64,000 bases of DNA, from contig JARLGI010000120.1 of the NCBI GenBank assembly GCA_031296115.1, positions 124,001-188,000 of the forward strand. Reading direction: 5' to 3'. The position numbers and the translations under genes are program-made. Origin of the DNA: Acidobacteriota bacterium. GTDB lineage: Bacteria > Acidobacteriota > Terriglobia > Terriglobales > Acidobacteriaceae. The notes below the pieces were generated by a model. That model saw nothing but the letters and a program-made list of their open reading frames with translations. It searched no databases and was not told the DNA's origin. This document shows, in pieces, positions 46,436 to 55,728 of this stretch; the stretch's first letter is position 1; every line of letters begins with the position of its first letter.

Positions 46436-47367
46436 TATTCCTCCCGCAGATGTCGGCCCGTCAGCTGTACGAAGACATCTTCCAGGCTGGCTTGGCGCGT
46501 GGTCAGGTGCTCCAATCGAGCGCCCTGCTTGCAGACCTCCGCCAGCAACGCGGGGATCGTCTCGTGCGGCTCGTTGACCTGCAAGCAGAGCAAGCCATCG
46601 TCGGTCCTGACGCCCTGTACTCCCGGCAGCCGTTTCCACACTTGATCGTCAGACCCGTCGGTCATGCCCGAGATGGCGAACTCCACTACATGATGCCCAG
46701 TGAGCCGCGCGATCAGCTCCGCAGGTGTGCCTTCAGCGATGATCTGGCCATGGTCGATGATGGCCAGCCGATCGCACAGACGCTCCGCTTCGTCCATGTA
46801 GTGCGTGGTCAGCAGCACGGTTCCTTTGCGCTCCTGAAACTGGCGAATGATGTCCCAGAGCTGCCGTCTGCTTTGCGGGTCGAGGCCTGTCGTCGGCTCA
46901 TCTAGAAATAGGACCTTCGGATTGGCAACCAGCGCGGTTGCAACCGCCAATCGCTGCTTCTGTCCGCCGGAAAGCTTGCCGACCCATGCATCGGCCTTCT
47001 CCCCCAGCGACAGCTCTTCCAGCACAGATTCCACCGAATTCGGATAACGATAAAAGCTGGCGAACAACTCCACCGTCTCGCGGACGGACAACCGCTCCGA
47101 CAGCCGCGTTTCCTGCAAGGAGATGCCCAGCTGCTCGCGCAACTCACGTTCGTGGGTCTGCCAATTCCGACCCAGGACCTCCACCTCGCCCGACGTTGGA
47201 GTCAGCAGACCTTCCAGAATCTCGATGGTTGTGGTCTTGCCCGCGCCGTTGGGGCCTAGCAGGCCGAAGCACTCTCCGGCATAAATAGTGAGGTCAACGC
47301 CGCGCACAGCCTCGACCTTCTGATCGTAGGTCTTGCGCAGATTGCGGCATTGGATGGCGACTTCCAT
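46435..47367 (-). CDS. ABC transporter ATP-binding protein
   Basis: Walker A GLLGPNGAGKTTTIEIL, signature KLSGGQKQRLAVA, Walker B VLFLDEPTTGLDPQSRR. Confidence 0.95.
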   Translation of the reverse strand: MEVAIQCRNLRKTYDQKVEAVRGVDLTIYAGECFGLLGPNGAGKTTTIEILEGLLTPTSGEVEVLGRNWQTHERELREQLGISLQETRLSERLSVRETVELFASFYRYPNSVESVLEELSLGEKADAWVGKLSGGQKQRLAVATALVANPKVLFLDEPTTGLDPQSRRQLWDIIRQFQERKGTVLLTTHYMDEAERLCDRLAIIDHGQIIAEGTPAELIARLTGHHVVEFAISGMTDGSDDQVWKRLPGVQGVRTDDGLLCLQVNEPHETIPALLAEVCKQGARLEHLTTRQASLEDVFVQLTGRHLREE

Positions 47368-47413
47368 ATTGGGATGATAACGGAAGAATGCGAGCCATCC
47401 GGCAGCGCTGTGG

Positions 47414-48190
47414 CTACTTTCCGGTCCAGCACGCCGGCCGCTTCTCCAGGAAGGCCGAGATTCCTTCCTGCGCGTCGGCCGCCAGGGCATTCATGCTCAT
47501 CACTTCCTTGGCATAAGCGTAGGCTTTGGGCTGGTCGAGGTCGATCTGGGTGTAGAAGGCCTGCTTGCCCAGTGCGACAGTTAGGGAGCTGGCATCGGCA
47601 ATGCGTGTGGCCAGCTTGCGGGTCCGCTCCGCCAGTTCCGCGGCCGGAACCACCATATTGACCAGTCCCCACTCCGCGGCCATGGCGGCGTCGATCATCT
47701 CGCCGGTCATCAGCATCTGTAGCGCGCGCTTGCGGCCGACTGCGCGTGTAAGCGCGACCATTGGCGTGGTGCAGAACAGGCCAATCTTGACGCCGGGCGT
47801 GGCGAATGCAGCCTGGTCGGAGGCGACCGCGAGGTCGCAGGTGGCCACGAGTTGGCATCCGGCGGCCGTGGCGATGCCTTGCACCTCGGCAATCACCGGT
47901 CGCGGGATGGACTGGATGCGCGTCATCAGCTCGGTACAAACGTCGAAGACCTGGCGGTAATGGTTGATGTCGCGCCCCACCATCTCGCTCAGGTCGTGGC
48001 CGGAAGAGAACACCTTTCCCGCAGCCGCCAGGATCACCGCCCGGAAAGTGCGCTCGCGGCCGATCAGGTTCAAGCAGTCGATGAGCTCCGTCATCAGTTC
48101 GAGCGAGAGAGCGTTGCGTCGTTGCGGACGGTTCAGGGTGATGATTGCGATCGGACCTTCGGTCGAGAATGAGATGTGTTGATACGACAT
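47414..48190 (-). CDS. Enoyl-CoA hydratase/isomerase family protein
   Basis: ITLNRPQRRNALSLELM, VILAAAGKVFSSGHDLSEM, PVIAEVQGIATAAGCQLVATCDLAVAS. Confidence 0.93.
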   Translation of the reverse strand: MSYQHISFSTEGPIAIITLNRPQRRNALSLELMTELIDCLNLIGRERTFRAVILAAAGKVFSSGHDLSEMVGRDINHYRQVFDVCTELMTRIQSIPRPVIAEVQGIATAAGCQLVATCDLAVASDQAAFATPGVKIGLFCTTPMVALTRAVGRKRALQMLMTGEMIDAAMAAEWGLVNMVVPAAELAERTRKLATRIADASSLTVALGKQAFYTQIDLDQPKAYAYAKEVMSMNALAADAQEGISAFLEKRPACWTGK

Positions 48191-48291
48191 GATCTGGGCT
48201 CCTGTCTCGATATCTAACATGAGATGGGGATTTGGCGCGGATTATATAGGAACGCGGAAGGATGATCGGTGAGCAGGAAGCAGAAACGAAA

Positions 48292-48312
48292 GCCGGATCT
48301 TGCCGATCCGGC
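48292..48312 (-). terminator. Rho-independent terminator hairpin for the gene at 48338-48691
   Basis: On minus strand GCCGGATC GGCAA GATCCGGC followed by TTTCGTTTC. Confidence 0.7.
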
Positions 48313-48337
48313 CACTACCCATCAAGAAGCCATCAGG

Positions 48338-48691
48338 CTACGAAGTGTGCAGGTCGCGCCGCACCAGGGTTGAATCCAGAAAGTATCCCAGACCGACCGC
48401 GAACGGAATCACTCCAAATGAGGCTGCGATCCAGGCATCAGGCTCGACCCGGCCGATCAGTCCAAAGGTAATGCTATAACCCAACGCACCGCAGACCAGC
48501 AGAATGCCCAACCGCCGCGAACGCGCCGCCTGCGAAAGCTCAGGCTCCATGGGAACGCTTACTCCGCGCGCGATCGCAGCCAGCCGCTCTTCACTGCGCA
48601 GTTTGCGCACCCGGTAATAGGTGTACAGCGCGGTCATGGGAATACCGAATACCATGATAATGGCCACTACTGGAACAATGTTGTCGCTCAT
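48338..48691 (-). CDS. Small membrane protein (DUF6249-like)
   Basis: MSDNIVPVVAIIMVFGIPMTALYTYYRVRKLRSEERLAAIARGVSVP followed by two or three TM helices. Confidence 0.7.
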   Translation of the reverse strand: MSDNIVPVVAIIMVFGIPMTALYTYYRVRKLRSEERLAAIARGVSVPMEPELSQAARSRRLGILLVCGALGYSITFGLIGRVEPDAWIAASFGVIPFAVGLGYFLDSTLVRRDLHTS

Positions 48692-48979
48692 ATCCGCTTC
48701 TCCTCTCGCGCCGCCGGCCGTGCTGGCTGGGCGGGCTTTCCGCTTCTAATCGCATATACGGACTGCAGAAGGGAAAGTTCCGTTGGATCCGTTCGTCCGA
48801 TCCTGTCGCAGAATGGCGACGGCGCAGTCCAGCCGACCGTACAGGGTCTGGGCAATGGACGCCCGCAAAAGACGTGGAGTATAAAAGTTAGTTGCCCTCC
48901 GGGAGGTTCACGCGGCCCGCAGTGTGTGCAACCTGCCGTTATCCTCAATGCTCGTCTTGGAACGCGAGAGGTAATACGA

Positions 48980-50116
48980 ATGTCAAGCACTGCGACCGGC
49001 CCCAAGGGGCTTGAGGGCATTACCGCCGCTAACTCCGGTATCTGCTACATCGATGGCGACCAGGGCGTCCTGGCTTACCGCGGCATCGATATCCACGAAC
49101 TGGCGGATCACTCGAACTTTGAGGAAGTCTGCTACCTGTTGTGGTTTGGCCGACTGCCGAACCGCTCCGAGCTGCAGGAACTGAAGCTGAACCTCGCGCG
49201 CGAGCGCAAGCTGGACGCCTCCATCATCAGCCTGCTGCGGCAGGCGCCCAAGCACGTGCTGCCCATGGACGTGCTGCGCACCACGGTTTCGGCGCTCTCG
49301 TACTACGATCCGGAAGAGAAGGTCAACGACCACGAGGCGAACGTCCGCAAGGCAATTCGGCTGACCGCGCAACTGGCGTATGTAGTCGCCGCATACGATC
49401 GCATCCGCAAAGGCAAGCCGCTGGTTGAGCCCGATCGTTCGCTTTCCCATGCGGGCAACTTCCTCTACATGCTGAATGGGGAGATTCCCAGCCCGACGGC
49501 GGAGCGCGCGTTCGACATCGCCCTGATTCTGCATGCCGACCACGAGCTCAACGCTTCTACTTTCGCGGCACGTGTCGTCGCCGCCACGCTGAGCGACATG
49601 CACTCGGCGGTGACGGCGGCCATTGGCGCGCTGAAAGGCCCGCTGCATGGCGGGGCGAACGAGGCGGTGTTCCGCATACTGGAAGCCGTGGACGCCTCTG
49701 GCGCAGATCCCGTCGACTACATCAAGGGCATGCTGGCGCAGAAGAAGAAGGTTCCTGGCTTCGGGCATCGCGTGTACCACACCGAGGACCCGCGCGCGAC
49801 GCACCTGCGTACCATGTCCCGCGATCTGGGGGAATCCAGCGGCAACCCCAAGTGGTTTGAGATTTCGCGCAAGATCGAGGAGTTCATCGTCTCCGACCGC
49901 AAGCTGAACGCCAATGTTGATTTCTACTCAGCCTCGACCTACCACACGCTGGGCATCGACATCGACCTGTTCACGCCGATCTTTGCGGTGTCCCGGGTGT
50001 CGGGATGGACGGCGCACGTCATCGAGCAGTTGAACGACAACCGGCTGATTCGTCCCCGCGCTGACTACCAGGGACCGGCGTACCCGAACCGGTATGTGCC
50101 GCTCGAGAAGCGGTAA
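48980..50116 (+). CDS. Citrate synthase / 2-methylcitrate synthase family
   Basis: GVLAYRGIDIHELADHSNFEEVCYLLW; LHADHELNASTFAARV; GPLHGGANEAV; KKVPGFGHRVYHTEDPRA. Confidence 0.95.
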   Translation: MSSTATGPKGLEGITAANSGICYIDGDQGVLAYRGIDIHELADHSNFEEVCYLLWFGRLPNRSELQELKLNLARERKLDASIISLLRQAPKHVLPMDVLRTTVSALSYYDPEEKVNDHEANVRKAIRLTAQLAYVVAAYDRIRKGKPLVEPDRSLSHAGNFLYMLNGEIPSPTAERAFDIALILHADHELNASTFAARVVAATLSDMHSAVTAAIGALKGPLHGGANEAVFRILEAVDASGADPVDYIKGMLAQKKKVPGFGHRVYHTEDPRATHLRTMSRDLGESSGNPKWFEISRKIEEFIVSDRKLNANVDFYSASTYHTLGIDIDLFTPIFAVSRVSGWTAHVIEQLNDNRLIRPRADYQGPAYPNRYVPLEKR

Positions 50117-50323
50117 ATCAGTTGTCAGTGGTCAGTTGCCGGCGGGCACTGACCACTTGCCCCTCCTCAGCGTCCTTTCGAATCACCAGCTACCTCCGCG
50201 GAATCTAATAGAAGCTAGAATACGGAGAGCGCCGGTTTCAGCAGGTCTGTTGAACCCACTGAACGTTGAGTGCAGACGGAACAGTAGCTGAGAACTGGCA
50301 ACTGACTACTGATAACTGATTTT

Positions 50324-51490
50324 ATGCACCGCGTATATCTCGACAATAACGCGACCACGCCGCTCCTGCCCGAGGTGTTTGAGGCGATGCGTCCGCACTT
50401 TTTCGAGAAGTTCGGCAACGCCTCATCCATTCATCAGCAGGGACAGCAGGCGCGCGCCGCCGTCGAGCACGCGCGCGAGCAGGTTGCCGAGTTGCTGAAC
50501 TGCCGTCCGGCGGAGATTGTCTTCACCAGCGGCGGGACCGAGGGGGACAACCTCGCCCTGTTTGGCTTGGCGAAGCCGGGCGATCACGTTATCACCTCGG
50601 CGGTCGAGCACCACGCGGCGCTGAACGCCTGCAAGCGGCTGGAAGAGATGGGTTGCGCCGTGACGTACTTGCCGGTAGATGGCCGCGCCCTAGTCGATCC
50701 CGACGATGTTCGCCGGGCGCTGCGGCCGGAAACGAAGCTCATCAGCATCATCCTGGCGAACAACGAGACCGGAGTGCTTCAGCCTATACAAGAGATCGCC
50801 AAGATCGCCGCTGAAGCCGATGTCTATTTCCATACGGATGCTGTGCAAGCGGCGGGAAAGATTCCGCTTGATGTGAAGCAGTTGGGATGTGACTTGCTCA
50901 CCCTGACCGGTCACAAAATGCACGGCCCCATCGGCGCTGGTGCCCTGTATGTGCGGAAGGGAACTCTGCTCCAGCCTCTGTTCTACGGCGGACGCCACGA
51001 ACGTTCGCGCCGCGCAGGCACCGAGAACCTGCCGGGTATCGTTGGACTCGGCAAGGCGGCCGAGATAGCGCGAGAGGGATTCACGAACGGCAGTGTCGAG
51101 CGCATGGCCGCCCTGCGCGACCAGTTGGAGAAGGGAATTTTCGAGAGCGTCGAGCAGATTGGCGTGAACAGTGTTGACGCGCCGCGCGTGACCAACACGA
51201 CCAATACTTACTTCGACTGCATCGAAGGCGAGGCGATGGTGATCGCGCTCGACCTCAAGGGCCTGTCGGTTTCAACCGGAGCGGCCTGTTCGTCGGGGGC
51301 AATCGAGCCGTCGCATGTTCTGACGGCGATGGGGCTTTCGGCCGACCGCGCAAGGGCCAGCATCCGCTTCAGCCTCGGCAAGCAGAACACGGTCGAGGAT
51401 GTGGACTTTGCGCTGGGGTTGGTGCCGGAAGTTGTGGCAAGGCTTAGGGAACTAAGTCCGGTGTGGAAGAAACAGGATGCACTCCACTAG
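50324..51490 (+). CDS. Cysteine desulfurase (NifS/IscS family)
   Basis: MHRVYLDNNATTPLLPEV; FHTDAVQAAGKIPLDV; LTLTGHKMHGPIGAGALYV; STGAACSSGAIEPSHVL. Confidence 0.95.
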   Translation: MHRVYLDNNATTPLLPEVFEAMRPHFFEKFGNASSIHQQGQQARAAVEHAREQVAELLNCRPAEIVFTSGGTEGDNLALFGLAKPGDHVITSAVEHHAALNACKRLEEMGCAVTYLPVDGRALVDPDDVRRALRPETKLISIILANNETGVLQPIQEIAKIAAEADVYFHTDAVQAAGKIPLDVKQLGCDLLTLTGHKMHGPIGAGALYVRKGTLLQPLFYGGRHERSRRAGTENLPGIVGLGKAAEIAREGFTNGSVERMAALRDQLEKGIFESVEQIGVNSVDAPRVTNTTNTYFDCIEGEAMVIALDLKGLSVSTGAACSSGAIEPSHVLTAMGLSADRARASIRFSLGKQNTVEDVDFALGLVPEVVARLRELSPVWKKQDALH

Positions 51491-51493
51491 AAC

Positions 51494-51535
51494 TGTCATC
51501 CCGAGCGAGCGAAGCGAGCCGAGGGACCTGCTGTT
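51494..51535. repeat. REP-like palindromic element (second copy)
   Basis: TGTCATCCCGAGCGAGCGAAGCGAGCCGAGGGACCTGCTGTT, just downstream of a stop codon. Confidence 0.7.
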
Positions 51536-51609
51536 GCGATGAGACCGCAGTCGCCTGGGTTCGCGGCAGAAGAGGTAGCTCGGTCAGGATGAAAATCACA
51601 AAGAACTGA

Positions 51610-52728
51610 ATGAACCAGCACAACCGGACCATCGCCGTGGCCATGTCGGGAGGAGTGGACTCCTCTGCCGTTGCGGCCCTGCTGTGTGAGCAGGGCTACA
51701 ACGTCATCGGCTTGACGCTGCAGCTCTGGAACCAGCGGAGGCTGGCCGGTCATCACGGCATGCCCTCCGAACCGGTGCAGGGACGCTGCTGCTCGCTCGA
51801 CGACGTCTACGACGCGCGCCGCGTGGCCGAGACACTCAACATTCCGCACTACGTCGTCAACCAGGAAAACCGCTTCGAGCAGGACGTGGTGGAGCCATTT
51901 GTCGAGGACTATCTCTCGGGCCGCACACCCATTCCGTGCAGCCTGTGCAACAACCATCTGAAGTTTGACCAGTTGCTGGTCACGGCGCGACAGATTGGCG
52001 CTGACCTTCTGGCAACCGGTCACTACGCGCGTAACGAATTCGACGAGCGGACGAGCCGCTGGGTGCTCAAGCGTCCCGCCGATCGCGCCAAGGACCAGAC
52101 GTACTTCCTCTTCGGTCTGACCCAGGAGCAGCTCAGCCGCACGCTATTTCCGCTGGGCGAGATGCGTAAGCCCGAGGTGCGCGAGGAGGCCAAGCGCGCC
52201 GGTCTACGGCTGTTCGAGAAGCCGGATTCGCAGGAAATTTGCTTCGTTCCCGGCGGCGACTACAAGCAGTTCCTCGACGCCTACCTCGAGGAGCAGGGCG
52301 AGGCCCTGCCGGACACTGCCGGCGAACTAGTCACGACGACAGGTGAGGTGGTCGGTACACACAGCGGTATTCACAACTTTACCGTGGGACAGCGCAAGGG
52401 ACTCGGCATGGCCACGGGCTCGCCGCTCTACGTACTGGAGATCCGCGTCGACAAGCGGCAGGTCGTGGTCGGCGGCGGCGATGATCTGTACTCGCGTACG
52501 CTGCGCGCCAGGCGCCTGAACTGGATTGCCATCGAGGACCTGCGCGAGCCGATGCGAGTGCAGGCCAAGATCCGCCACCGCCACGAGGCAGCCGACGCGG
52601 TAATCGAGAGGGCTGGCGAGGACGAAGTGCTGGTGACCTTCGATGAGCCGCAGCGGGCCATCACGCCCGGGCAGGCCGTCGTGTTCTACGATGGCGATGT
52701 CGTGGTGGGCGGAGGTTGGATCACATAG
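51610..52728 (+). CDS. mnmA: tRNA-specific 2-thiouridylase
   Basis: [58 protein letters not shown]. Confidence 0.95.
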   Translation: MNQHNRTIAVAMSGGVDSSAVAALLCEQGYNVIGLTLQLWNQRRLAGHHGMPSEPVQGRCCSLDDVYDARRVAETLNIPHYVVNQENRFEQDVVEPFVEDYLSGRTPIPCSLCNNHLKFDQLLVTARQIGADLLATGHYARNEFDERTSRWVLKRPADRAKDQTYFLFGLTQEQLSRTLFPLGEMRKPEVREEAKRAGLRLFEKPDSQEICFVPGGDYKQFLDAYLEEQGEALPDTAGELVTTTGEVVGTHSGIHNFTVGQRKGLGMATGSPLYVLEIRVDKRQVVVGGGDDLYSRTLRARRLNWIAIEDLREPMRVQAKIRHRHEAADAVIERAGEDEVLVTFDEPQRAITPGQAVVFYDGDVVVGGGWIT

Positions 52729-52762
52729 AAAGCACGACAGGGATGTCAGGAAATAAGATATT

Positions 52763-53233
52763 TTGCAAGGAGACTGGACAATGGCAAGGTCTGATCAACT
52801 CAGCCCTAATGCTGGAACTCAGATCGCGAACGTCATAGCCGCTTTGGCTGACAGTTGGAACCGGCACGAGATGGCGACTTACGCGGCCCAATTTACGGAG
52901 GACGCTGATTTCGTCAACGTAATCGGAATGCATTGGCATGGGCGGCCAGAGATTGAGGCTCGGCACAAGGACGTCCATCGGACGATCTTTCATAAGAGTA
53001 CTTTGCGGACGCTGGACTATTCGCTGCGGGTTCTTAAGCCAGGGGTGGTGCTGGCGCACATACGATGGGAGATGACCGGACATGAGACCCCGCCCGGGGC
53101 CCCTTCCTGGGCGGACGTCCGGCAGGGGATCATTAGTGGAGTATTCGTACAGCAGGAGGGACGCTGGCTTATCGCAGCATTGCAGAACACGGATATTGTG
53201 CCCATGTCGCTCCCCGGCTCAGAGAAGCCTTAA
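52763..53233 (+). CDS. NTF2-like (SgcJ/EcaC-type) protein
   Basis: ANVIAALADSWNRHEMATYAAQFTEDADFVNVIGMHWHGRPEIEARHKDVHRTIF. Confidence 0.82.
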   Translation: MQGDWTMARSDQLSPNAGTQIANVIAALADSWNRHEMATYAAQFTEDADFVNVIGMHWHGRPEIEARHKDVHRTIFHKSTLRTLDYSLRVLKPGVVLAHIRWEMTGHETPPGAPSWADVRQGIISGVFVQQEGRWLIAALQNTDIVPMSLPGSEKP

Positions 53234-53242
53234 CGCCGAGAA

Positions 53243-53764
53243 CTAAATGAACATCTCATCCGATGGCCCGCCGTTGCGCCGGCGTTTCTGGGCGCTGAAG
53301 AACGCCCCTAGGCCTGCAGTCAAGCCCTGCACGATGCCGGAAACCTGTCGCACCGGCGACATGACCGAGTGCTGTACCTTCTCCGAGGTCTCTTCCACCC
53401 GGTTCAGGGTGCGAGTCGTCATCTCATCCAGGCGGATCGCCTGCAGGCGAACGCGGTCCAGCAGATCGTCGAGGGTGACTTCCACCCGCTCGATATCAGT
53501 GCGCGCGGTGGTGGTGACATGCGCGAAATTGTCCAAAATCACATCCACCTTCGGGCGCGTTGTCTCCAGTAATGCCTTCACATCCTGCTGCATGACTTTC
53601 GCGTTCTCCAGCAGCGGGAACACGCGCGACTGGGTTTCATCCACCACAGTCTTCATCTGCACACTGAGCTTGTAAACCACGAACGCCAGCGCGGCGAGAA
53701 TCACCATCTGCAGCACAACTGCTGCCGCAGTGACGGCGATGAACAGAGTCAGCTTGTCGTCCAT
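53243..53764 (-). CDS. DUF948-like membrane-anchored coiled-coil protein
   Basis: N-terminal TM then long amphipathic coil; C-terminal GLTAGLGAFFSAQKRRR. Confidence 0.65.
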   Translation of the reverse strand: MDDKLTLFIAVTAAAVVLQMVILAALAFVVYKLSVQMKTVVDETQSRVFPLLENAKVMQQDVKALLETTRPKVDVILDNFAHVTTTARTDIERVEVTLDDLLDRVRLQAIRLDEMTTRTLNRVEETSEKVQHSVMSPVRQVSGIVQGLTAGLGAFFSAQKRRRNGGPSDEMFI

Positions 53765-53770
53765 AAGGGT

Positions 53771-54088
53771 TTACGGTACGTTGGGCGTCGCGCCCTCGAC
53801 CTCTTCGGCGGTCGCTTCCCGGTACGCCTGGCGGCCGGCCTCGTAAGCCGAACGGATTTGTTCCTTCTGCTGGTTCAAATAGTCGCGACCCTTGTCAGCC
53901 CAGGTGCCAGCCTGTTCACGGGCCTGGCGGGCCCGTCCCTTGACGGTATCCGGGAGGTCTTCCGCCACCTCGCGCAGGCGCTGACGCACTTCTTCGCCAG
54001 ACTTCGGAGCGTAGAGAATTCCCAGCGCAGCACCGATGCCCAGCCCTGCCAGAAACCACAAGAAACCACTGCCATCACGATCCGACAT
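53771..54088 (-). CDS. YtxH-domain protein
   Basis: FLAGLGIGAALGILYAPKSGEEVRQRLRE. Confidence 0.85.
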   Translation of the reverse strand: MSDRDGSGFLWFLAGLGIGAALGILYAPKSGEEVRQRLREVAEDLPDTVKGRARQAREQAGTWADKGRDYLNQQKEQIRSAYEAGRQAYREATAEEVEGATPNVP

Positions 54089-54144
54089 GACTGCCTCCTG
54101 ACAAAAACGTTGCGAGAACGGATGTTAGCACCGGCATTACAGAA

Positions 54145-54630
54145 TTACAAACCAGCTGGACGCATCTGCCGCTGAAAATCCCGGAGCAAAAGCGCGATCT
54201 GGCCGGCGTGATAAACGTGGTGTTGGATCACCCCATGCGCGTCTTCGTACATCGTCCTCTTTCCAGCAGGCGAGAGCTCATCCAGGCGCGCCGGCTCAAC
54301 CCGCGCCAGCGCTTGCCGGAACAATTCATTCGAGGCGTAGAACTCGTCGCGGGTTTTCTGCCAGTTGGATGCCGTAGGCTGGGGCATGGCAGGAAAGTTC
54401 AAGGTCTCGTCCAGTCCGGCGCGCTGACCGTTGAGACGTTTCGTAGCCACGCCCTCCCAGAACGTCATGTGCATGACAATCTCCCAGATGGTGTGCGACC
54501 CGGGCAGCGCGCGGTGGGCAGCCACCTGCGGCGAAATGCCGTCGAGGATCTGCCGGATGTTGTCGCCGTGCCAGGCATCGCCGTGCATGACCAGGTCGTA
54601 CTGGTGCAGGACACGTTCAGTTTCCGTCAT
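54145..54630 (-). CDS. DinB-family protein
   Basis: GSHTIWEIVMHMTFWEGVATKRLNG; GVIQHHVYHAGQIALLLR. Confidence 0.87.
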   Translation of the reverse strand: MTETERVLHQYDLVMHGDAWHGDNIRQILDGISPQVAAHRALPGSHTIWEIVMHMTFWEGVATKRLNGQRAGLDETLNFPAMPQPTASNWQKTRDEFYASNELFRQALARVEPARLDELSPAGKRTMYEDAHGVIQHHVYHAGQIALLLRDFQRQMRPAGL

Positions 54631-54667
54631 CGGTTTATCTCCTAACCTTCAAAAAAAATAATACAGG

Positions 54668-55393
54668 TTATGGCTTCTGGGTAGGCCGAAGCAAAATTTC
54701 GCTCATGAAGGATTGCGGTGCCTGGGTGACCAGGACCTCGACCGCGTGCGCCACGTCCTCGGCTTTGAGCATGCGGCTGGTGTCCTTGCCCTGGCGACGG
54801 GGGCTGAAGTCGGTGTCCACCGACCCCGGACAGACGACGCTGACCCTTATATTGTGGTCGCGCAACTCTTCTGCAACGCCGTAGCTCAGGCCGTTCAGTC
54901 CCCACTTGGACGCCGAGTAGGCTGCGCCGCGGGGAAGCGGATTTTTTCCGGCCAGGGACGAAATGTTGATGATGTGGCCGGCGCCGGTCGCGATCATCAG
55001 GGGAACGACGGCCCGCAGCATGTAATAGACGCCGCGCAGATTCGTGTTGAAGATGGCGTCCCAGTCTTCAGGATCGAGCTGGTGCAGAAAAAGACCCCCT
55101 GGACCGCCGATCCCGGCATTGTTGACCAGGACATTCACGCGCCCGTAGTCACGGCGCAAGCGCTCCCCGAATTCTTCAGCACTTCCACGGTCAGCGACAT
55201 CGCACCTCATGGCATGGACCCGCCGCCCGTTCACACCTAGCTCGTTTGCGACCTGTTGCAGACGTCTCTCATCACGGCCGGTGATGATGACAGTGGCGTC
55301 GAGTGTCGACAATTTGGCGGCGATGGCCCGGCCGATTCCGCGGCCACCTCCCGTCACCACGGCAATTGCGTCCGACAGTTCTTTGGATGGCAT
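54668..55393 (-). CDS. Short-chain dehydrogenase/reductase
   Basis: AIAVVTGGGRGIGRAIA; NVLVNNAGIGG; YSASKWGLNGLSYG. Confidence 0.95.
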   Translation of the reverse strand: MPSKELSDAIAVVTGGGRGIGRAIAAKLSTLDATVIITGRDERRLQQVANELGVNGRRVHAMRCDVADRGSAEEFGERLRRDYGRVNVLVNNAGIGGPGGLFLHQLDPEDWDAIFNTNLRGVYYMLRAVVPLMIATGAGHIINISSLAGKNPLPRGAAYSASKWGLNGLSYGVAEELRDHNIRVSVVCPGSVDTDFSPRRQGKDTSRMLKAEDVAHAVEVLVTQAPQSFMSEILLRPTQKP

Positions 55394-55550
55394 GGGGGTA
55401 CGTTCTCCTCTGTGAGCAATGCCTCTTGTCATACCACATTTGCGGCCGATACGGCTTGCGCCACCGTGGTTTCGTGGAGCAGGCTGCAGCTTCTTGCCAG
55501 TCGATATTGGCATTCCAGGAAAGCCAAAATTGTGTAAAGTAGTAAGTAAC

Positions 55551-55579
55551 TTGCCTTAGGCGAGTAACGTCCTTATAAT
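55551..55579 (+). promoter_or_regulatory. Sigma70-type promoter TTGCCT-17 bp-TATAAT
   Basis: Boxes at 55551-55556 and 55574-55579 with 17-bp spacing, just upstream of a structured leader. Confidence 0.6.
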
Positions 55580-55581
55580 TC

Positions 55582-55728
55582 GCGACGCCGAACACTTTCG
55601 CATTCATAGAATGTTGAAAGGCCGGGACGGAGCGACTTACCGGCGAGGGCAGCCCCGGGTAAAGGCTGCGCGAAAGTCGTGTCGAAAAAATTTCGTCACC
55701 GGGTCCCAGGAACCAAGGAGCCACGAGA
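55582..55728 (+). promoter_or_regulatory. Predicted structured 5' leader of the gene at 55729 (possible riboswitch-like element, class unknown)
   Basis: Stems CTTTCGCATTC-ATA-GAATGTTGAAAG, GCAGCC-CCGGGTAAA-GGCTGC enclosed by CGACTT...AAGTCG; conserved-looking GCCGAAC...GACGGAG. Confidence 0.4.

Noticed and set aside
55582-55728. Calling the leader a c-di-GMP-I or c-di-AMP riboswitch
   Set aside because: Only partial core matches; reported as an unknown structured leader instead.
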